Positions 17,079 through 27,341 of a stretch of DNA of 64,000 nucleotides are shown piece after piece; position 1 is the stretch's first letter; each line of letters begins with the position of its first letter. The DNA is taken from positions 186,001-250,000 of the forward strand of contig NZ_JQJK01000009.1 in assembly GCF_000745485.1 (NCBI RefSeq). Reading direction: 5' to 3'. The stretch is from Methanobacterium veterum. GTDB lineage: Archaea > Methanobacteriota > Methanobacteria > Methanobacteriales > Methanobacteriaceae. The notes under the pieces were generated by a model, which had not been told where the DNA came from, made no database searches, and saw only the letters and a program-made list of their open reading frames with translations. The position numbers were made by a program, and so were the translations under genes.

Positions 17079-18005
17079 CTAACTATTTCTTATTTTTTCA
17101 ACAGCTTCTTCTACGCTGCATCTTACATATTTATTTTCATCTTCTAAAATTAGGGTTAAAGGTTTTATAGCCATTTTATCTCCTATTTCTCCCAGACTCC
17201 AAACAGCGTTATTCCTGACAATAAACTCTTTATCTTTCAATGCTTCAATTAAAGGTTTTACTGCCTTTTTGTCTCTGGAAATGCCCAGGTATTTAGCTGC
17301 TTTCCATCTGATATTCATATCTCTATTTTTTAAAGCACTGATTACCACTGGTAAAGCATCTTTATTTTTAATAGTACATACGGTTTCCAGGGCAAGTGCT
17401 CGTTTAATCGGATTATTTCCATTCAAATTTTTAATTAAAGAATTAAAATCAGCTGATTCTTTATCATGTGATTTATAAAGTTCTATATCGTGGGATGAAT
17501 TTTCCAGGATTTGAATTTCCATATTTCTTTTATACTCGTTATAACAGGAAGGACAGAAATAGCTGTAATTTCCTTCTGGAATGAATTCTTTTCCACATTT
17601 GATACACTCTTTAGATAATGTATCTATGCATGATGGGCAAATAAAAGAATTTTCGTCTTCAAAAACGAATTCTGTGTTGCAGCATTGGCAGGTGCGAATT
17701 CTTTCTGCACAATCTGGACAATATTTTAATTTATAGAGCTGGGAAATAGGAAAAGGATTATTACATTCAATACACGTACCATAAGACTTGTTTTTTGCAG
17801 ATTTAATTACATCTGCGCAGTATTTACAGTATTTATGGTCGTAAATTTCCCAAGGTACTATAATTTTACCACATATAATACATCTATTGAATGATACATT
17901 TTCCATTATTTCAAAATTAGATTCATTTTCATATTTTTCTAGTTCACAAACCGTCACATCTGAACTTAAACTGGCTCTATCGTATAGATCAGGCTCTCCT
18001 TTCAT
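17079..18005 (-). CDS. Multi-zinc-ribbon protein with HEAT repeats
   Basis: 308 residues. Residues ~40-165 contain four consecutive two-CxxC zinc ribbons (CIIC/CKYC, CIEC/CPDC, CQCC/CPSC, CIKC/CPSC). Residues ~190-308 are PBS-lyase-type HEAT repeats, for example ALPVVISALKNRDMNIRWKA, KAVKPLIEALKDKEFIVRNN and MAIKPLTLILEDENKYVRCS. HEAT repeats bind proteins and zinc ribbons bind proteins or nucleic acids, so an adaptor role is likely. No enzymatic motif is seen. The combination is common in methanogens but not characterised. Confidence 0.75.
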   Translation of the reverse strand: MKGEPDLYDRASLSSDVTVCELEKYENESNFEIMENVSFNRCIICGKIIVPWEIYDHKYCKYCADVIKSAKNKSYGTCIECNNPFPISQLYKLKYCPDCAERIRTCQCCNTEFVFEDENSFICPSCIDTLSKECIKCGKEFIPEGNYSYFCPSCYNEYKRNMEIQILENSSHDIELYKSHDKESADFNSLIKNLNGNNPIKRALALETVCTIKNKDALPVVISALKNRDMNIRWKAAKYLGISRDKKAVKPLIEALKDKEFIVRNNAVWSLGEIGDKMAIKPLTLILEDENKYVRCSVEEAVEKIRNS

Positions 18006-18510
18006 TTAACTCACATTCCCGCAATTTTGCCTCATATAATATTTTTATTTAATACTGTGATATGGGTGATGTAACTCTTAAATTTTCCGATATATTAATA
18101 ATAATTTATTAACACCTTATATCTAAAGAAAAGGTCAAAAGACACTTTAAATATTATATTTAACCTAATAACATTTTAAAAATATTTTAAAATGTTATTA
18201 ACTTTATTTAACCTATAAAATAGGACATTAAACTTAATTATATGTTTATAAATGTTTATAATTAGCAAAAGTACAAAATAAATAATAGTTAACTCTAATT
18301 TCAAATTATTAATTAATTAATCTGTATTTAGATTTTCATAGGTTAAAATTAAATTTTAATTTGTATTAAAAGGTACTTTTAAACAGATTATCTACAAATT
18401 TGAGAAATAATCTGAAATATCTAACTCCTAAAACTAGATCATATGAATATTTTAATGGATTACTCAAAATTTAATTTTTTTAAAGAGCATAATTAAATTC
18501 CTGTTGACAA
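18006..18510. other. 505-bp AT-rich gap
   Basis: No reading frame, tRNA or clear palindrome was found. The sequence is extremely AT-rich, with long runs of A/T. It probably contains the promoter of the zinc-ribbon/HEAT gene at its left end and 3' untranslated sequence of hisF at its right end. Confidence 0.4.
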
Positions 18511-19335
18511 TTATAGTCGGACAGGAATTCCTCTTTTCTTTAAATATTTCTTGACAAAACCTACTGAATACTCTTTAAAGTGAAAGATACTGGCAGCTAA
18601 AGCGGCATCTGCTTTGCCTTGTGTAAACGCATTGTAAATATGTTCTGGACTACCTACACCACCTGATGCAATGACTGGAATATTTACAGCTTCACTTATG
18701 GCTTTGTTAAGATAATTATCGTACCCATCTTTGGTTCCATCGCGGTCCATGGATGTTAGCAGGATTTCACCGGCTCCGCGTTCTTCGCATTCAATAGCCC
18801 ATGCAATTGCATCGATTCCAGTGAATTCACGCCCTCCATATATGCTGCAGTCAAACCAGCAGTAGCCTTTATCTGTTTCAACTATGATCTTATCTTCACT
18901 TTCTTTTGGGTTTTCAACGTAGCGGCGCTTTGCATCTATCCCGATTACACACGCCTGTGAACCTACAACTTTTGAAGCTTCGTTGATAAGATCTGGATTG
19001 TGAATAGCGGCAGTATTTGTAGAACATTTATCAGCACCGGCTTTTAGCATATTAACATAGTCTTCTGGCTTTCTTATTCCGCCGCCCACGCAAATTGGGA
19101 CGAATACATTTTCTGTGGTGGCTTTAATAACGTCAGTCATGGTCTCTCGGCGCTCGTGAGATGCTGTAATATCTAAAAATACAATTTCATCTGCACCTTC
19201 TTCATAGTAACGAGTCGCAAGGTCGACAGGCTCTCCGGCATAGCGGATCTGTTTAAATTCCACACCTTTCACAACACGCCCGTGTGGTACATTCAAATCA
19301 CAGTCAAGACATGGTATAATTCTCTTTGCAAGCAT
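18511..19335 (-). CDS. hisF: Imidazole glycerol phosphate synthase subunit HisF
   Basis: 274 residues. Starts with [20 protein letters not shown], the HisF opening with catalytic Asp11 in CLD. Also present are [39 protein letters not shown] (the usual form is D-K-V-S-x-N), [15 protein letters not shown] with the second catalytic Asp, and [14 protein letters not shown]. It cyclises PRFAR with ammonia from HisH to form imidazole glycerol phosphate in histidine synthesis. Length is about 20 residues above the usual 252, due to an insert near residues 145-160. GAGGTAA precedes the ATG. No other his genes are nearby. Confidence 0.97.
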   Translation of the reverse strand: MLAKRIIPCLDCDLNVPHGRVVKGVEFKQIRYAGEPVDLATRYYEEGADEIVFLDITASHERRETMTDVIKATTENVFVPICVGGGIRKPEDYVNMLKAGADKCSTNTAAIHNPDLINEASKVVGSQACVIGIDAKRRYVENPKESEDKIIVETDKGYCWFDCSIYGGREFTGIDAIAWAIECEERGAGEILLTSMDRDGTKDGYDNYLNKAISEAVNIPVIASGGVGSPEHIYNAFTQGKADAALAASIFHFKEYSVGFVKKYLKKRGIPVRL

Positions 19336-19653
19336 TAATTTACCTCTTTTATTTATTTTTAAGGTTATTTAGTGTAGTTCGTCTTATTTTTTAATTCCGG
19401 ATAATATATTATTTTTATTAATTTAATTGTTTATGTGGTAATTTATATTCTGCGGTATACAAAAATTAATTTTTAAGCTTAAAAATCTTTATTTTGATTT
19501 TAAAATCTGTAAATTTATTTATTTTACTGAATAAGCCAACATTTTAGTTAGGTAGGGTAATAAATTTTAGCTGAACTTTGCTAAATTAGTAATACTATAT
19601 AATAAAAAGCTAATATTTATATGGGTGAAGATATAAGGATTATTGGTGGTAAT
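19336..19653. other. Intergenic region between divergent hisF and flavin reductase
   Basis: 318 bp of AT-rich sequence between oppositely directed genes; it must hold both promoters. TATA-like stretches are too numerous here to pick one. No gene is seen. Confidence 0.4.
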
Positions 19654-20301
19654 ATGATATTGGAAAATTTTAAGAGAGAATCGCTGATACCATTACCGGT
19701 ATCATTTATTTCTACAGTTAGTGAAGATGGTGTTAGAAACATAGCACCTTATTCGTGTGTTATGCCCATTTTACGCCCATTTGATCTGGTTTGTGTGGCT
19801 TCAGCGAAAATGAGGGATACATTTGTTAACATTAAAAGCACAAAAGAATTCGTTATTAACATGCCCGGTGCTAATATGTCTGATAAAGTGATACCAACAG
19901 CTATGCATGTTCCTTTTGATGTTAATGAATTTGAACTGGCAGATTTAAAAGAAAAACCTTCCACAAAAGTCCAAGCACCTGGAATTGAAGGCTGCTACGC
20001 GTGGATGGAATGCAAACTCCACAGTATGCACGAAGAAGAGTATAATGGGGTACCTTATTTGCTGATTATGGGTAAAGTAGTACATCTGGAGATAGATGAT
20101 GATGTCTACAACCATGAGGACGGTTCATGGGATCTAGAAAAGGCTAAACCATTAATGATGACGGAATCAGATAGGGGAATGCATTTTTGCACCGTTAAGA
20201 GTATTGATAAATTCGAACCTTTTGGTGCTATGTTTGAAGACGGTAAAGATCCATTGTCATGGATGTATGAGAAAAAAGAAGTGCCAGGTACAGGTAAATG
20301 A
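19654..20301 (+). CDS. Flavin reductase family protein
   Basis: 215 residues of the FMN-binding flavin-reductase-like fold: [20 protein letters not shown] near the start, [37 protein letters not shown] and a typical [12 protein letters not shown] strand. These proteins bind FMN and handle flavin or other redox transfer. An upstream ATG at 19621 has no Shine-Dalgarno; the ATG at 19654 follows GGTGGT closely, so it is preferred. The CooC-like ATPase gene begins 15 bp after its stop, so the two are probably cotranscribed. Confidence 0.85.
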   Translation: MILENFKRESLIPLPVSFISTVSEDGVRNIAPYSCVMPILRPFDLVCVASAKMRDTFVNIKSTKEFVINMPGANMSDKVIPTAMHVPFDVNEFELADLKEKPSTKVQAPGIEGCYAWMECKLHSMHEEEYNGVPYLLIMGKVVHLEIDDDVYNHEDGSWDLEKAKPLMMTESDRGMHFCTVKSIDKFEPFGAMFEDGKDPLSWMYEKKEVPGTGK

Positions 20302-20316
20302 GCAGGAAGTGTTGTC

Positions 20317-21090
20317 ATGCCAAAGATAGTTGTTAGTGGAAGAGGCGGCTGTGGAAAAAGTACTTTAGTGACTTTAATGGCCAAAGAACTTAAAGAACAG
20401 GGGAAAACAGTTTTAGTAGTAGATTCAGATGAATCTAATTTGGGTTTAGGGACAATGCTTGGATTTAAACCTGCAGAAAAGACCCTTATGGATTATTTGG
20501 GAGGTAAACCTGCTGTAATGGACAAGTTAATGGCCCAGATTAAAGAAGAAAAAAATGAACATGCGGAATTTTTCATGGAAAACTCTGACCTGAACAGTTT
20601 ATCACCAGAATTTGTCAAGTGGAATGGTGATCTGGCTTTAATGCAGGTAGGAAAAATTGAACACACTATGGAAGGATGTGCATGTCCTATGGGGGCTATA
20701 GCACGGGATTTTCTGAACCACCTGGCAGTAGAAGAAGACCAATGGGTTTTAATAGATACTGAAGCAGGGGTAGAACATTTTGGAAGGGGAATAGTAGAAG
20801 GTGCAGATTCAGTTTTAATGGTGGTTGATCCTTCTAACGACGCTGTTTTATTAACTGAAAAAGCAGCCAAATTAACTGAAGAAGCAGGGAAAAATTTTGC
20901 TGTTGTTTTAAATAAGGTTGATGGGAAAACAACGTCAATTTTAGAAGAGATGCTGACTTTAAAAAACATAACAATTAAAGGTATCCTGCCCTATTCATCT
21001 ACTCTCGCCCATATAAACCTTCAGGGTGAATCTTTAGATATGCCTTCTGCCATAGGGGAGTTGGATAAGCTGATAACTGGCATTACATAG
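20317..21090 (+). CDS. CooC-like P-loop ATPase (metal-centre maturation)
   Basis: 257 residues of the MinD/CooC family. A Walker A of deviant type, SGRGGCGKSTLVTLM, opens the protein. VDSDESNLGLGTMLG, GCACPMGA (the Cys pair of CooC-type nickel insertases) and WVLIDTEAGVEHFGRGI (Walker B region) follow, with a VLNKVDG nucleotide specificity element. CooC proteins insert nickel into CO dehydrogenase in an ATP-dependent way. No CODH gene is in the window, so the target is unknown. Preceded by a flavin reductase gene and followed by an FmdE-type gene. Confidence 0.88.
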   Translation: MPKIVVSGRGGCGKSTLVTLMAKELKEQGKTVLVVDSDESNLGLGTMLGFKPAEKTLMDYLGGKPAVMDKLMAQIKEEKNEHAEFFMENSDLNSLSPEFVKWNGDLALMQVGKIEHTMEGCACPMGAIARDFLNHLAVEEDQWVLIDTEAGVEHFGRGIVEGADSVLMVVDPSNDAVLLTEKAAKLTEEAGKNFAVVLNKVDGKTTSILEEMLTLKNITIKGILPYSSTLAHINLQGESLDMPSAIGELDKLITGIT

Positions 21091-21251
21091 AAATATAAAC
21101 ATTTATAATGTTGGTATTTTAACTATTTTTTGGCTGTAGGAAATAGCAGCTTTTTCTATTTTTTTTTACTTCATCGGCAAATTTATAAAGTAGCTTGGAA
21201 TTATATTCTTTTTTCAATAATCTAAAAAATAAAAGTATTACAGGTGATAAT

Positions 21252-21863
21252 ATGGAAAATTCAATGCGGATATTACCATTTTCAGAAGTAACTAAGTTTC
21301 ATGGCCATGTTTGTCCAGGGACAGCTATAGGGTACCGTGCATCAGAAATAGCTATAAAAGAGCTTGGTTCAGATAGAGCAATAGATGAAGAGTTCCTTGC
21401 TATAGTGGAAAACGACAGCTGCAGTGTTGATGCAATACAGGTTGTAACGGGATGTACTATGGGTAAAGGAAATTTAATATTTAAAGATCATGGAAAAAAT
21501 GTTTATTCATTTGTAAACAGGAAAACAGGGGATACTTTACGTCTGTCTTTAAAGATGAGCATAGATGAGATGGACCCTGAATTTGCTGAAATTAGGGAAA
21601 AAGCTTTTTCTGGATCTGCCAGTGAAGAAGAAAAATCAAAATTTGAAGAAAAAAAGGATAAAGCATCTTTTGATATCCTTGGCGTGCCTGATGAGGAATT
21701 ATTCAAAATAGAACATGTTAAACTTGAAATTCCTGAAGAAGCCAGGATATTCCAGTCAGTTAAATGTGCTAAATGTGGCGAACTGGTAGCAGAGCACAGG
21801 GCACGAGTAGAAAATGGTAACATCGTGTGTATCCCGTGTTTTAATGATTATTCAAGGACTTAA
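21252..21863 (+). CDS. FmdE-family protein
   Basis: 203 residues. [20 protein letters not shown] matches the FmdE/FwdE N-terminal signature (F-H-G-H-x-C-P), and [20 protein letters not shown] follows; this is the domain named after formylmethanofuran dehydrogenase subunit E. The C-terminus has a zinc ribbon, CAKCGE and CIPCF. The role is probably metal or cofactor handling connected with molybdenum/tungsten enzymes, but stand-alone FmdE proteins are not well characterised. The ATG at 21252 follows GGTGAT by three bases; a longer upstream reading has no Shine-Dalgarno. Confidence 0.88.
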   Translation: MENSMRILPFSEVTKFHGHVCPGTAIGYRASEIAIKELGSDRAIDEEFLAIVENDSCSVDAIQVVTGCTMGKGNLIFKDHGKNVYSFVNRKTGDTLRLSLKMSIDEMDPEFAEIREKAFSGSASEEEKSKFEEKKDKASFDILGVPDEELFKIEHVKLEIPEEARIFQSVKCAKCGELVAEHRARVENGNIVCIPCFNDYSRT

Positions 21864-22086
21864 ATTTAAACATTTTTCTTTTTTTATTAATCAATATGAA
21901 ACGAGTTTAATTTATTTAACATTTCTTCGTACTGGATTCACATGACTTAATTGATTTTTTTCAACATGAGTATAATATTCTGAATGCAGCTAATTGTTGT
22001 GAATGGAATGGTTATTACAGTTATACAGTTATATGATTGTTAGATTCCATTAATATCTGTACCAAATAGGCTTTATTTCATTAAAA
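21864..22086. other. Intergenic gap, T-rich end of FmdE gene
   Basis: Begins with T-rich runs after the FmdE stop (a probable archaeal terminator at about 21874-21886). No gene is visible before the pseudogene begins. Confidence 0.4.
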
Positions 22087-22965
22087 AAAATCATGATCTT
22101 CTAAAACCATATATATTTTATCGAGCATGTCATCAATATCTTCAGGAATTACTTTTAGGTCCATACAACTGTTGAAAATAAACTCATTGCTAGATAAAGA
22201 GAATATAACCTCCAAAACAATTCAGGGGTTCATTATTATTGAAATAGCCTTTAATTTGTCTAATTGAGAATGGAATACTAACCTCTCTACTGAATATCCC
22301 TACTTTTATAAATTCATGTAGGGATCACCCCAATCGTACCTGTTAAAATCAATAATCCCTGTTAGTTCCTTATTATTATTTATAATTATGTTACCCGCAT
22401 GAAAATCATCATGTTGAAAAATATTGGGGCGTTCTTTGGTAAGGCTCATATTATCTTCAATAAATGTTTTAATGTTATTTTCATTCTTAGTTCTTACCCC
22501 ATGCTAAATATTCTTCAAATATTTTTCATGTTTTATAGCTTTTCGCTCATACCAGGAAGAAATATGTTTAGGAGCAGCATATTGATGAATTTTTTTTAAT
22601 TCCTTTTCCTGCTTCATATCCAACTTTAAATTGTTCATCATCACTTAAATTAGGGAGTTGGGAGATTCTATCATGTCCATCAAAAGAAAGAATCATATAT
22701 CCAACTTTTGATAATTTCCCAATTTCAACGGGTCTTGAACATTTTACTTTATAATCTTTCATTTTCTCTAAAATCCGAAATTGAGCTTAGATTTATATTC
22801 CTTTAAATCAAATAAACGAAGAAGATATTTATTGTTATCATTAAAACGCACCAAATACTTCTCATCGGATGGATAACTATTATCAATTTTTTTAATAGTG
22901 CTGTTATGCAATAATGGAATTCGTTTCTTTATATCAAAAATATTAAATTTAACAATCAAGAGCAC
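22087..22965 (-). pseudogene. Degraded aminoglycoside-phosphotransferase-like kinase gene
   Basis: Reading the minus strand across frames recovers a kinase of the APH type. The N-terminal lobe (KKIDNSYPSDEKYLVRFND) is followed by a one-base frameshift near 22777. Then comes MKDYKVKCSRPVEIGKLSKV, an extra base near 22600 inside GYEAGK, a stop before the next segment, then the catalytic loop FQHDDFHAGNIII and the metal loop GIIDFNRYDWGDP, and a stop soon after. The tail FSTVVWTLKVIPEDIDDM is still readable. A good AGGAGG remains upstream. With two frameshifts and at least two stops the gene is dead. The intact ancestor probably phosphorylated a small molecule. Confidence 0.85.
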
Positions 22966-23412
22966 ATTCCTCCTAATTTTGAAGTAAATGTTTTATCTGC
23001 TATCTTATAGTCATAAGAATTTATCTGTTATCTAAATATTCGTATATCATGACCTAGAGACCTCATCTACTGGATTTTTTCAGGAATTCATTCAGAAAAT
23101 GGCTTCGATGATTATTATTCGAGAACATAATTCTTTTGTTTTTTTTCTTTTGGGTAGATATCATTTAGTACAAAATTTTTACTTCAATTTATTACCCCAT
23201 TTTAAAAATATTACTTAAAACGAATTTTTTACCTTTTAAGTATTACAAAATAGAGTTTTTTGAGTATTACATTTTTAAATTCTGCTTATAAATGTGTTAT
23301 TATTATAATCTAAATTATTACATTTGAACGGCCTCTTTATAAATGTATTATTACTTAGATCGAAAGTATTATAACTTGTTTTGCTTAACTTATACAAAAT
23401 GGAGGTGATTCT
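22966..23412 (+). promoter_or_regulatory. Importer operon promoter region with duplicated elements
   Basis: Upstream region of the binding-protein gene. A TATA box TTTATAAAT lies at about 23336-23344, with a second, similar TTATAAATG near 23286, each followed by GT(A/G)TTATTA and further TATTA-type motifs; this looks like a ~50-bp tandem duplication. AGTATTAC-type motifs recur (about 23235, 23262, 23361). The 3' ~170 bp is closely copied at 25738-25910, which shows it is a functional unit. GGAGGTGAT at 23401-23409 is the ribosome binding site. Confidence 0.6.
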
Positions 23413-24531
23413 ATAAATTCAAAGGTGATAGCATGTATTATTGCGATTGTAGTATTATTAAGTGCTACATTGATCTATGCTTTAGGTTCAGGTAATTTAA
23501 GTTCAAGTAGTGGAAACACTGTTTCTATAACTGATGTTGCAGGCAGAACTGTTCAAGTCCCTGCACAGGTAAATAAAGTGGTAGGAACAGGGTGTTCAGC
23601 TAGAGAAATAGTGTACCTGAATGCCAGTGATAAGCTGGTTGGAATAGAACAGATAGAGACTAATTCAACAGGGGGATGGGGAAATCAGCTGCCTTACATC
23701 ATTGCGCATCCTGAACTGATGAAGTTACCTGTGGTTGGAAATGCAAAGACTGATACTGTAAATTATGAAAAAATAGCAGAACTCAAGCCAGATGTGGTAT
23801 TTGCTGGAACTGCCGAACAAGCAAATGAAATTCAATCTAAAACTGGTATTCCAACTCTTGTTGCATATGTGGGTGCAGTTGGAACATCGGATCAGATGAA
23901 TACATATAAAAACTCTTTAAAAATGATGGGAAAAGTTTTAGGTAAGGAAGAAAGGGCAGAAGAACTTACAAATTACATTGATTCCACCCAGGAAGACCTT
24001 GCAAAACGTACTAACAGTATCAATAGTAATAAAACAGTTTATATTGCAGGGCAGGCTTTCTATGGAGCTCATGGTATTACATCTACAAATCCATATTACC
24101 CTCCGTTTGTAATGTTAAATGCTTCAAATGTTGCAAGTGGAATTAACGATACAAATGCTACTATCCATGCTATTCAAATAGATAAAGAACAGTTGATAAA
24201 ATGGAACCCTGGCTTTATTTTCGTTGAAGGAGGCAGTATACCTGCAATAGAAAATGAAACCGCTAAAAATCCAGAGTATCAAAACATTGCTGCCATTAAA
24301 AACGGTGATGTTTATGGGGTATTAGCCTACTGTATGTACAGTTATAATAAGGATGAAATGTTTGCAAATGCTTATTATATTGGAAAAGTGCTTTATCCTG
24401 AACAGTTTAAGGACGTAGATCCAGAGAAAAAAGCTGCTGAGATATTTACCGAGTTCGATTGTGGAAATGGTGAATCAGTTTACAGTACATTAAAAACACA
24501 GTATGGTGGTTTTAAACAACTGAATCTTTAA
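23413..24531 (+). CDS. ABC importer substrate-binding protein (iron/corrinoid type), probable ATA start
   Basis: About 372 residues. An N-terminal signal/anchor helix ([20 protein letters not shown]) and a Ser-rich linker lead into a periplasmic-binding fold of the TroA/BtuF class: [40 protein letters not shown], a long connecting helix and [18 protein letters not shown]. It would bind a metal complex or corrinoid outside the membrane. The start is unusual: GGAGGTGAT is followed after three bases by ATA (23413), reading ATA-AAT-TCA-AAG, while the first conventional codon, GTG at 23425, is too far away. The same ATA is kept in the duplicated remnant. Methyltransferase, permease and ATPase genes follow. 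Confidence 0.88.
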   Translation: MNSKVIACIIAIVVLLSATLIYALGSGNLSSSSGNTVSITDVAGRTVQVPAQVNKVVGTGCSAREIVYLNASDKLVGIEQIETNSTGGWGNQLPYIIAHPELMKLPVVGNAKTDTVNYEKIAELKPDVVFAGTAEQANEIQSKTGIPTLVAYVGAVGTSDQMNTYKNSLKMMGKVLGKEERAEELTNYIDSTQEDLAKRTNSINSNKTVYIAGQAFYGAHGITSTNPYYPPFVMLNASNVASGINDTNATIHAIQIDKEQLIKWNPGFIFVEGGSIPAIENETAKNPEYQNIAAIKNGDVYGVLAYCMYSYNKDEMFANAYYIGKVLYPEQFKDVDPEKKAAEIFTEFDCGNGESVYSTLKTQYGGFKQLNL

Positions 24532-24570
24532 TTTACTTTTTTTTATTTTTTATTTTACAGGGGTGATAAT

Positions 24571-25620
24571 ATGAATATTACAGAACGTCCGGGGACATCG
24601 TTGGAAGGACTGCAGAATATGGTTGAAAATGCTGCCAATGGTTTAAAAGTGTTTAGCATCTTAAAAACTTCAATAGAGATGGGAATTTTTGATATTTTAA
24701 ACAAGGGTACAACATGCAGGCAGCTTTCTGAAAAACTTGAAATTGAACCTGTGTTAACCTATTATCTCTTAGAAATACTTGTTAAATTGGGGTTGGTAGA
24801 GAAAGAAGGGGAAAATTATAAAAACACGCCTGTTTCAGAAACATATTTGGATTCTGAATCAGATTATAAACGGATTAACTGTATATTATCTATGGAAGAA
24901 CCGCTTAATCTTTGGAATAACTTAAAACATACCTTAAAAGGTAAAACAGCAAAAAAAGATGAGAACTTTTTCCAGTTCATTATACAGGTAATGGCTGAAG
25001 ATGCCCTATGCGGTGAGCTGCAGGATACAGTTGAACTGGTGGCAGACTACGATGAATTTAAGAATGCAGAGACTTTACTTGACCTTGCAGGAGGTCATGG
25101 CATGTATTCAATCGCTTTTGGCCAGTTAAACCCTGATCTGCAGTGTTACGTGTTTGACTTCCCTGATGTTTTGGAGGAAACCAAGAAGTTTATTGATAAA
25201 TATGATTCCAGTGTTCAGACTATTCCTGGAAACTTTTACGCCGATGATTTTGGGGGGACTTACGATGTCATATTCTCATCGTACAATCCTGGAGGTAAGA
25301 ACCCTGAAATCGCTGAAAAAGTTTACAATTCATTAAATCGTGGAGGGTTATTTGTAACTAAGCAGTACTTCCCTGAAGCTGGCTCAGACTCGTTGGAAGA
25401 TCTTTTAGATAATATGGAGTGGAACTTCACCAACTTTGAGAAATCCAATAAATCAAAGGAAAGGTTCACATTTAAAAATGATTTGAAATTTGAAAAATAT
25501 CTTTTATTTTTAGAAGATCTGGGATTTTCTATAGTGAGCGTACATCGTATAGGCCATTTTAATACGTCTTTTGGAAATAAAGCACAGGATAAAATGATAA
25601 TAGCTAAGAAAGTGAGTTAA
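24571..25620 (+). CDS. O-methyltransferase-like protein (PF00891 type), copy 1
   Basis: 349 residues. Residues ~20-85 are the winged-helix dimerisation domain of small-molecule O-methyltransferases ([20 protein letters not shown], then a [15 protein letters not shown] wing). The SAM-binding motif is [20 protein letters not shown], followed by [16 protein letters not shown]. The usual catalytic His region is replaced by [20 protein letters not shown], so the chemistry may differ. GGGGTGAT precedes the ATG. It lies between the binding protein and the permease genes of an importer, which suggests it methylates the imported ligand or makes it. About 70% of positions look identical to the second copy at 26291-27340. 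Confidence 0.88.
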   Translation: MNITERPGTSLEGLQNMVENAANGLKVFSILKTSIEMGIFDILNKGTTCRQLSEKLEIEPVLTYYLLEILVKLGLVEKEGENYKNTPVSETYLDSESDYKRINCILSMEEPLNLWNNLKHTLKGKTAKKDENFFQFIIQVMAEDALCGELQDTVELVADYDEFKNAETLLDLAGGHGMYSIAFGQLNPDLQCYVFDFPDVLEETKKFIDKYDSSVQTIPGNFYADDFGGTYDVIFSSYNPGGKNPEIAEKVYNSLNRGGLFVTKQYFPEAGSDSLEDLLDNMEWNFTNFEKSNKSKERFTFKNDLKFEKYLLFLEDLGFSIVSVHRIGHFNTSFGNKAQDKMIIAKKVS

Positions 25621-25737
25621 TCTTGATGATTCAACCATATTAGGTGTATTTAAAAAGCCATCTAAGGGTGGTTACAGTTTTTTTTATTTCGCTGCTCTTG
25701 GTATATGTTCTAATTTTAAATGTGAATCTGTGATCAT

Positions 25738-25910
25738 GTATTACAAAATACTCTTTTTTGAGTATTACATTTTTGAAAGTTGCTTATAAGTGTGTTATTA
25801 TCATTTGTTTAAGTATTACGTTAAAAGGGTTCCTTTATATATGTATTATTACTTAGATCGAAAGTATTATAACTGATTTTGCTTAATTTATACAAAATGG
25901 AGGCGATTTT
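25738..25910 (+). promoter_or_regulatory. Duplicated copy of importer promoter
   Basis: A close copy of the promoter region before the 23413 gene. Near-identical stretches include GAGTATTACATTTTT, ATGTATTATTACTTAGATCG and CTTA-TTATACAAAATGGAGG (one base differs before the last part). The TATA box reads TTTATATAT. Conservation of this region although its gene is broken suggests it still drives the downstream methyltransferase, permease and ATPase genes. Confidence 0.65.
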
Positions 25911-26215
25911 ATAAATCCAAAGTTGGTGGTGAGTATTACTATTATTGCAATAGCATTAGAATGGGGTGCTGATCTATACGTCAGGTAGTGCAAGTTCAAG
26001 TAGTGGAAGTACAGTTTTCGTAACTTATGTTGCAGGTAGAACAATTTTGGACCTTATTTAAGTAAATAAAAGATTAAGGACATATATTCTGGAGATAATG
26101 TACTTGAATGCAAGTGAAATGATGAAATATTCACAAGTTCGATATTTGGTAATGATGTATCAATATACGGCGGCTGAAGGAAAATTATAGTGGATTCAAA
26201 CAGTTAAATCTTTAA
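25911..26215 (+). pseudogene. Remnant of a duplicated substrate-binding protein gene
   Basis: The sequence starts like the intact gene (ATA-AAT-CCA-AAG after GGAGGCGAT), retains the signal region and the Ser-rich linker (TCAAGTAGTGGAAGTACAGT), and part of a YVAGRT-equivalent segment. After that it is interrupted by stops, and some 800 bases are missing. It ends with the same tail as the intact gene (GGATTCAAACAGTTAAATCT then stop, against GGFKQLNL). It is thus an internally deleted, dead copy from a duplication that included the following methyltransferase gene. Confidence 0.88.
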
Positions 26216-26290
26216 TAAATTCTTTATTTTTTGAGGTTGAGGAAAATCATAGATTTTTGCCAAAATTTACAATTTTGAGGGGTGAAGGAG

Positions 26291-27340
26291 ATGAATATTA
26301 CAGAACGTCCAGATGTTTCAGCAGAGGACCTACATGGAATTATTGAAAATACGTTAAACGGCTTAAAAATATACAACGTCCTGAAAACTTCCATAGAACT
26401 GGGAGTTTTTGACATTTTAGAACATGAAATGACTTACACGCAGCTTTCTGAAGAACTTGGAATTAAACCCGCAATGGCAAACTACCTTTTAGAGATACTT
26501 GTAAAATTGAATCTGGTAGATAAGTCAGGAGAATTTTATAAGAATACGAGATCTTCACATTTATATTTAAACTCAAAATCTAGTTACAGTAGGATTAGAT
26601 GCATATCTGCTTTAGAAGAGAATGTGAATCTATGGAATAATTTATCTAACAGCATAAAAGGGAACATAACTAGAAAAGAAGAGGTTATTTTCCCTATGGT
26701 TGTCCAGAGAATGGCTGACGACTGCTTATGCGGTGAACTGCAGGATACAGTTGAACTGCTGTCGGGTTACGATGAATTTAAAAATGCAGAGACTTTACTT
26801 GACCTTGCAGGAGGCCACGGAATGTACCCTATTGCTTTTAGCCAGGTTAATCCAGACTTGCAGTGTTATGTGTTTGACCTCCCTGATGTTTTAGAGGAAA
26901 CCAAGAAGTTTATTGATAGATATGATTCCAGTGTTCAGACTATTCCTGGAAACTTCTACAACGATGATTTTGGCGGAAGTTACGACATCATCTTTTCATC
27001 CTACAATCCTGGAGGTAAGAACCCTGAAATCGCTGAAAAAGTTTATAATTCTCTGAATATGGGCGGATTATTTGTAAATAAACAGTACTTTCCAGAAAAC
27101 CAACCGGGTTCTTTAGAAGATGTTCTGGATGATATGGAATGGAATTTCACCAACTTTGAGAAATCCCATAAAACAGGCAGAAAATTCACATTTGAAGGAG
27201 ACCTGCTCTTTGATGAATACTTGGAATTTTTGGAAGGCCTTGGATTTTCAGTGGTGGACGTGCACCCAATAACTCGTTTTAACACTCCTTTTGGAAGAAT
27301 TTCAAGGGACAAAATTGTAATAGCTAAAAAAGTGAGATAA
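26291..27340 (+). CDS. O-methyltransferase-like protein (PF00891 type), copy 2
   Basis: 349 residues, exactly as long as copy 1 when started at the ATG 26291, where both begin MNITERP. A GTG at 26282 overlaps the ribosome binding site and is not used. Same domain plan: winged-helix dimerisation domain (~20-85), SAM motif [20 protein letters not shown], then [20 protein letters not shown] and [20 protein letters not shown]. Copy 2 differs most in the 100-150 region and at the C-terminus, in the likely substrate pocket. The two may form a heterodimer or act on successive positions. The permease gene starts one base after its stop. Confidence 0.88.
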   Translation: MNITERPDVSAEDLHGIIENTLNGLKIYNVLKTSIELGVFDILEHEMTYTQLSEELGIKPAMANYLLEILVKLNLVDKSGEFYKNTRSSHLYLNSKSSYSRIRCISALEENVNLWNNLSNSIKGNITRKEEVIFPMVVQRMADDCLCGELQDTVELLSGYDEFKNAETLLDLAGGHGMYPIAFSQVNPDLQCYVFDLPDVLEETKKFIDRYDSSVQTIPGNFYNDDFGGSYDIIFSSYNPGGKNPEIAEKVYNSLNMGGLFVNKQYFPENQPGSLEDVLDDMEWNFTNFEKSHKTGRKFTFEGDLLFDEYLEFLEGLGFSVVDVHPITRFNTPFGRISRDKIVIAKKVR

Positions 27341-27341
27341 A

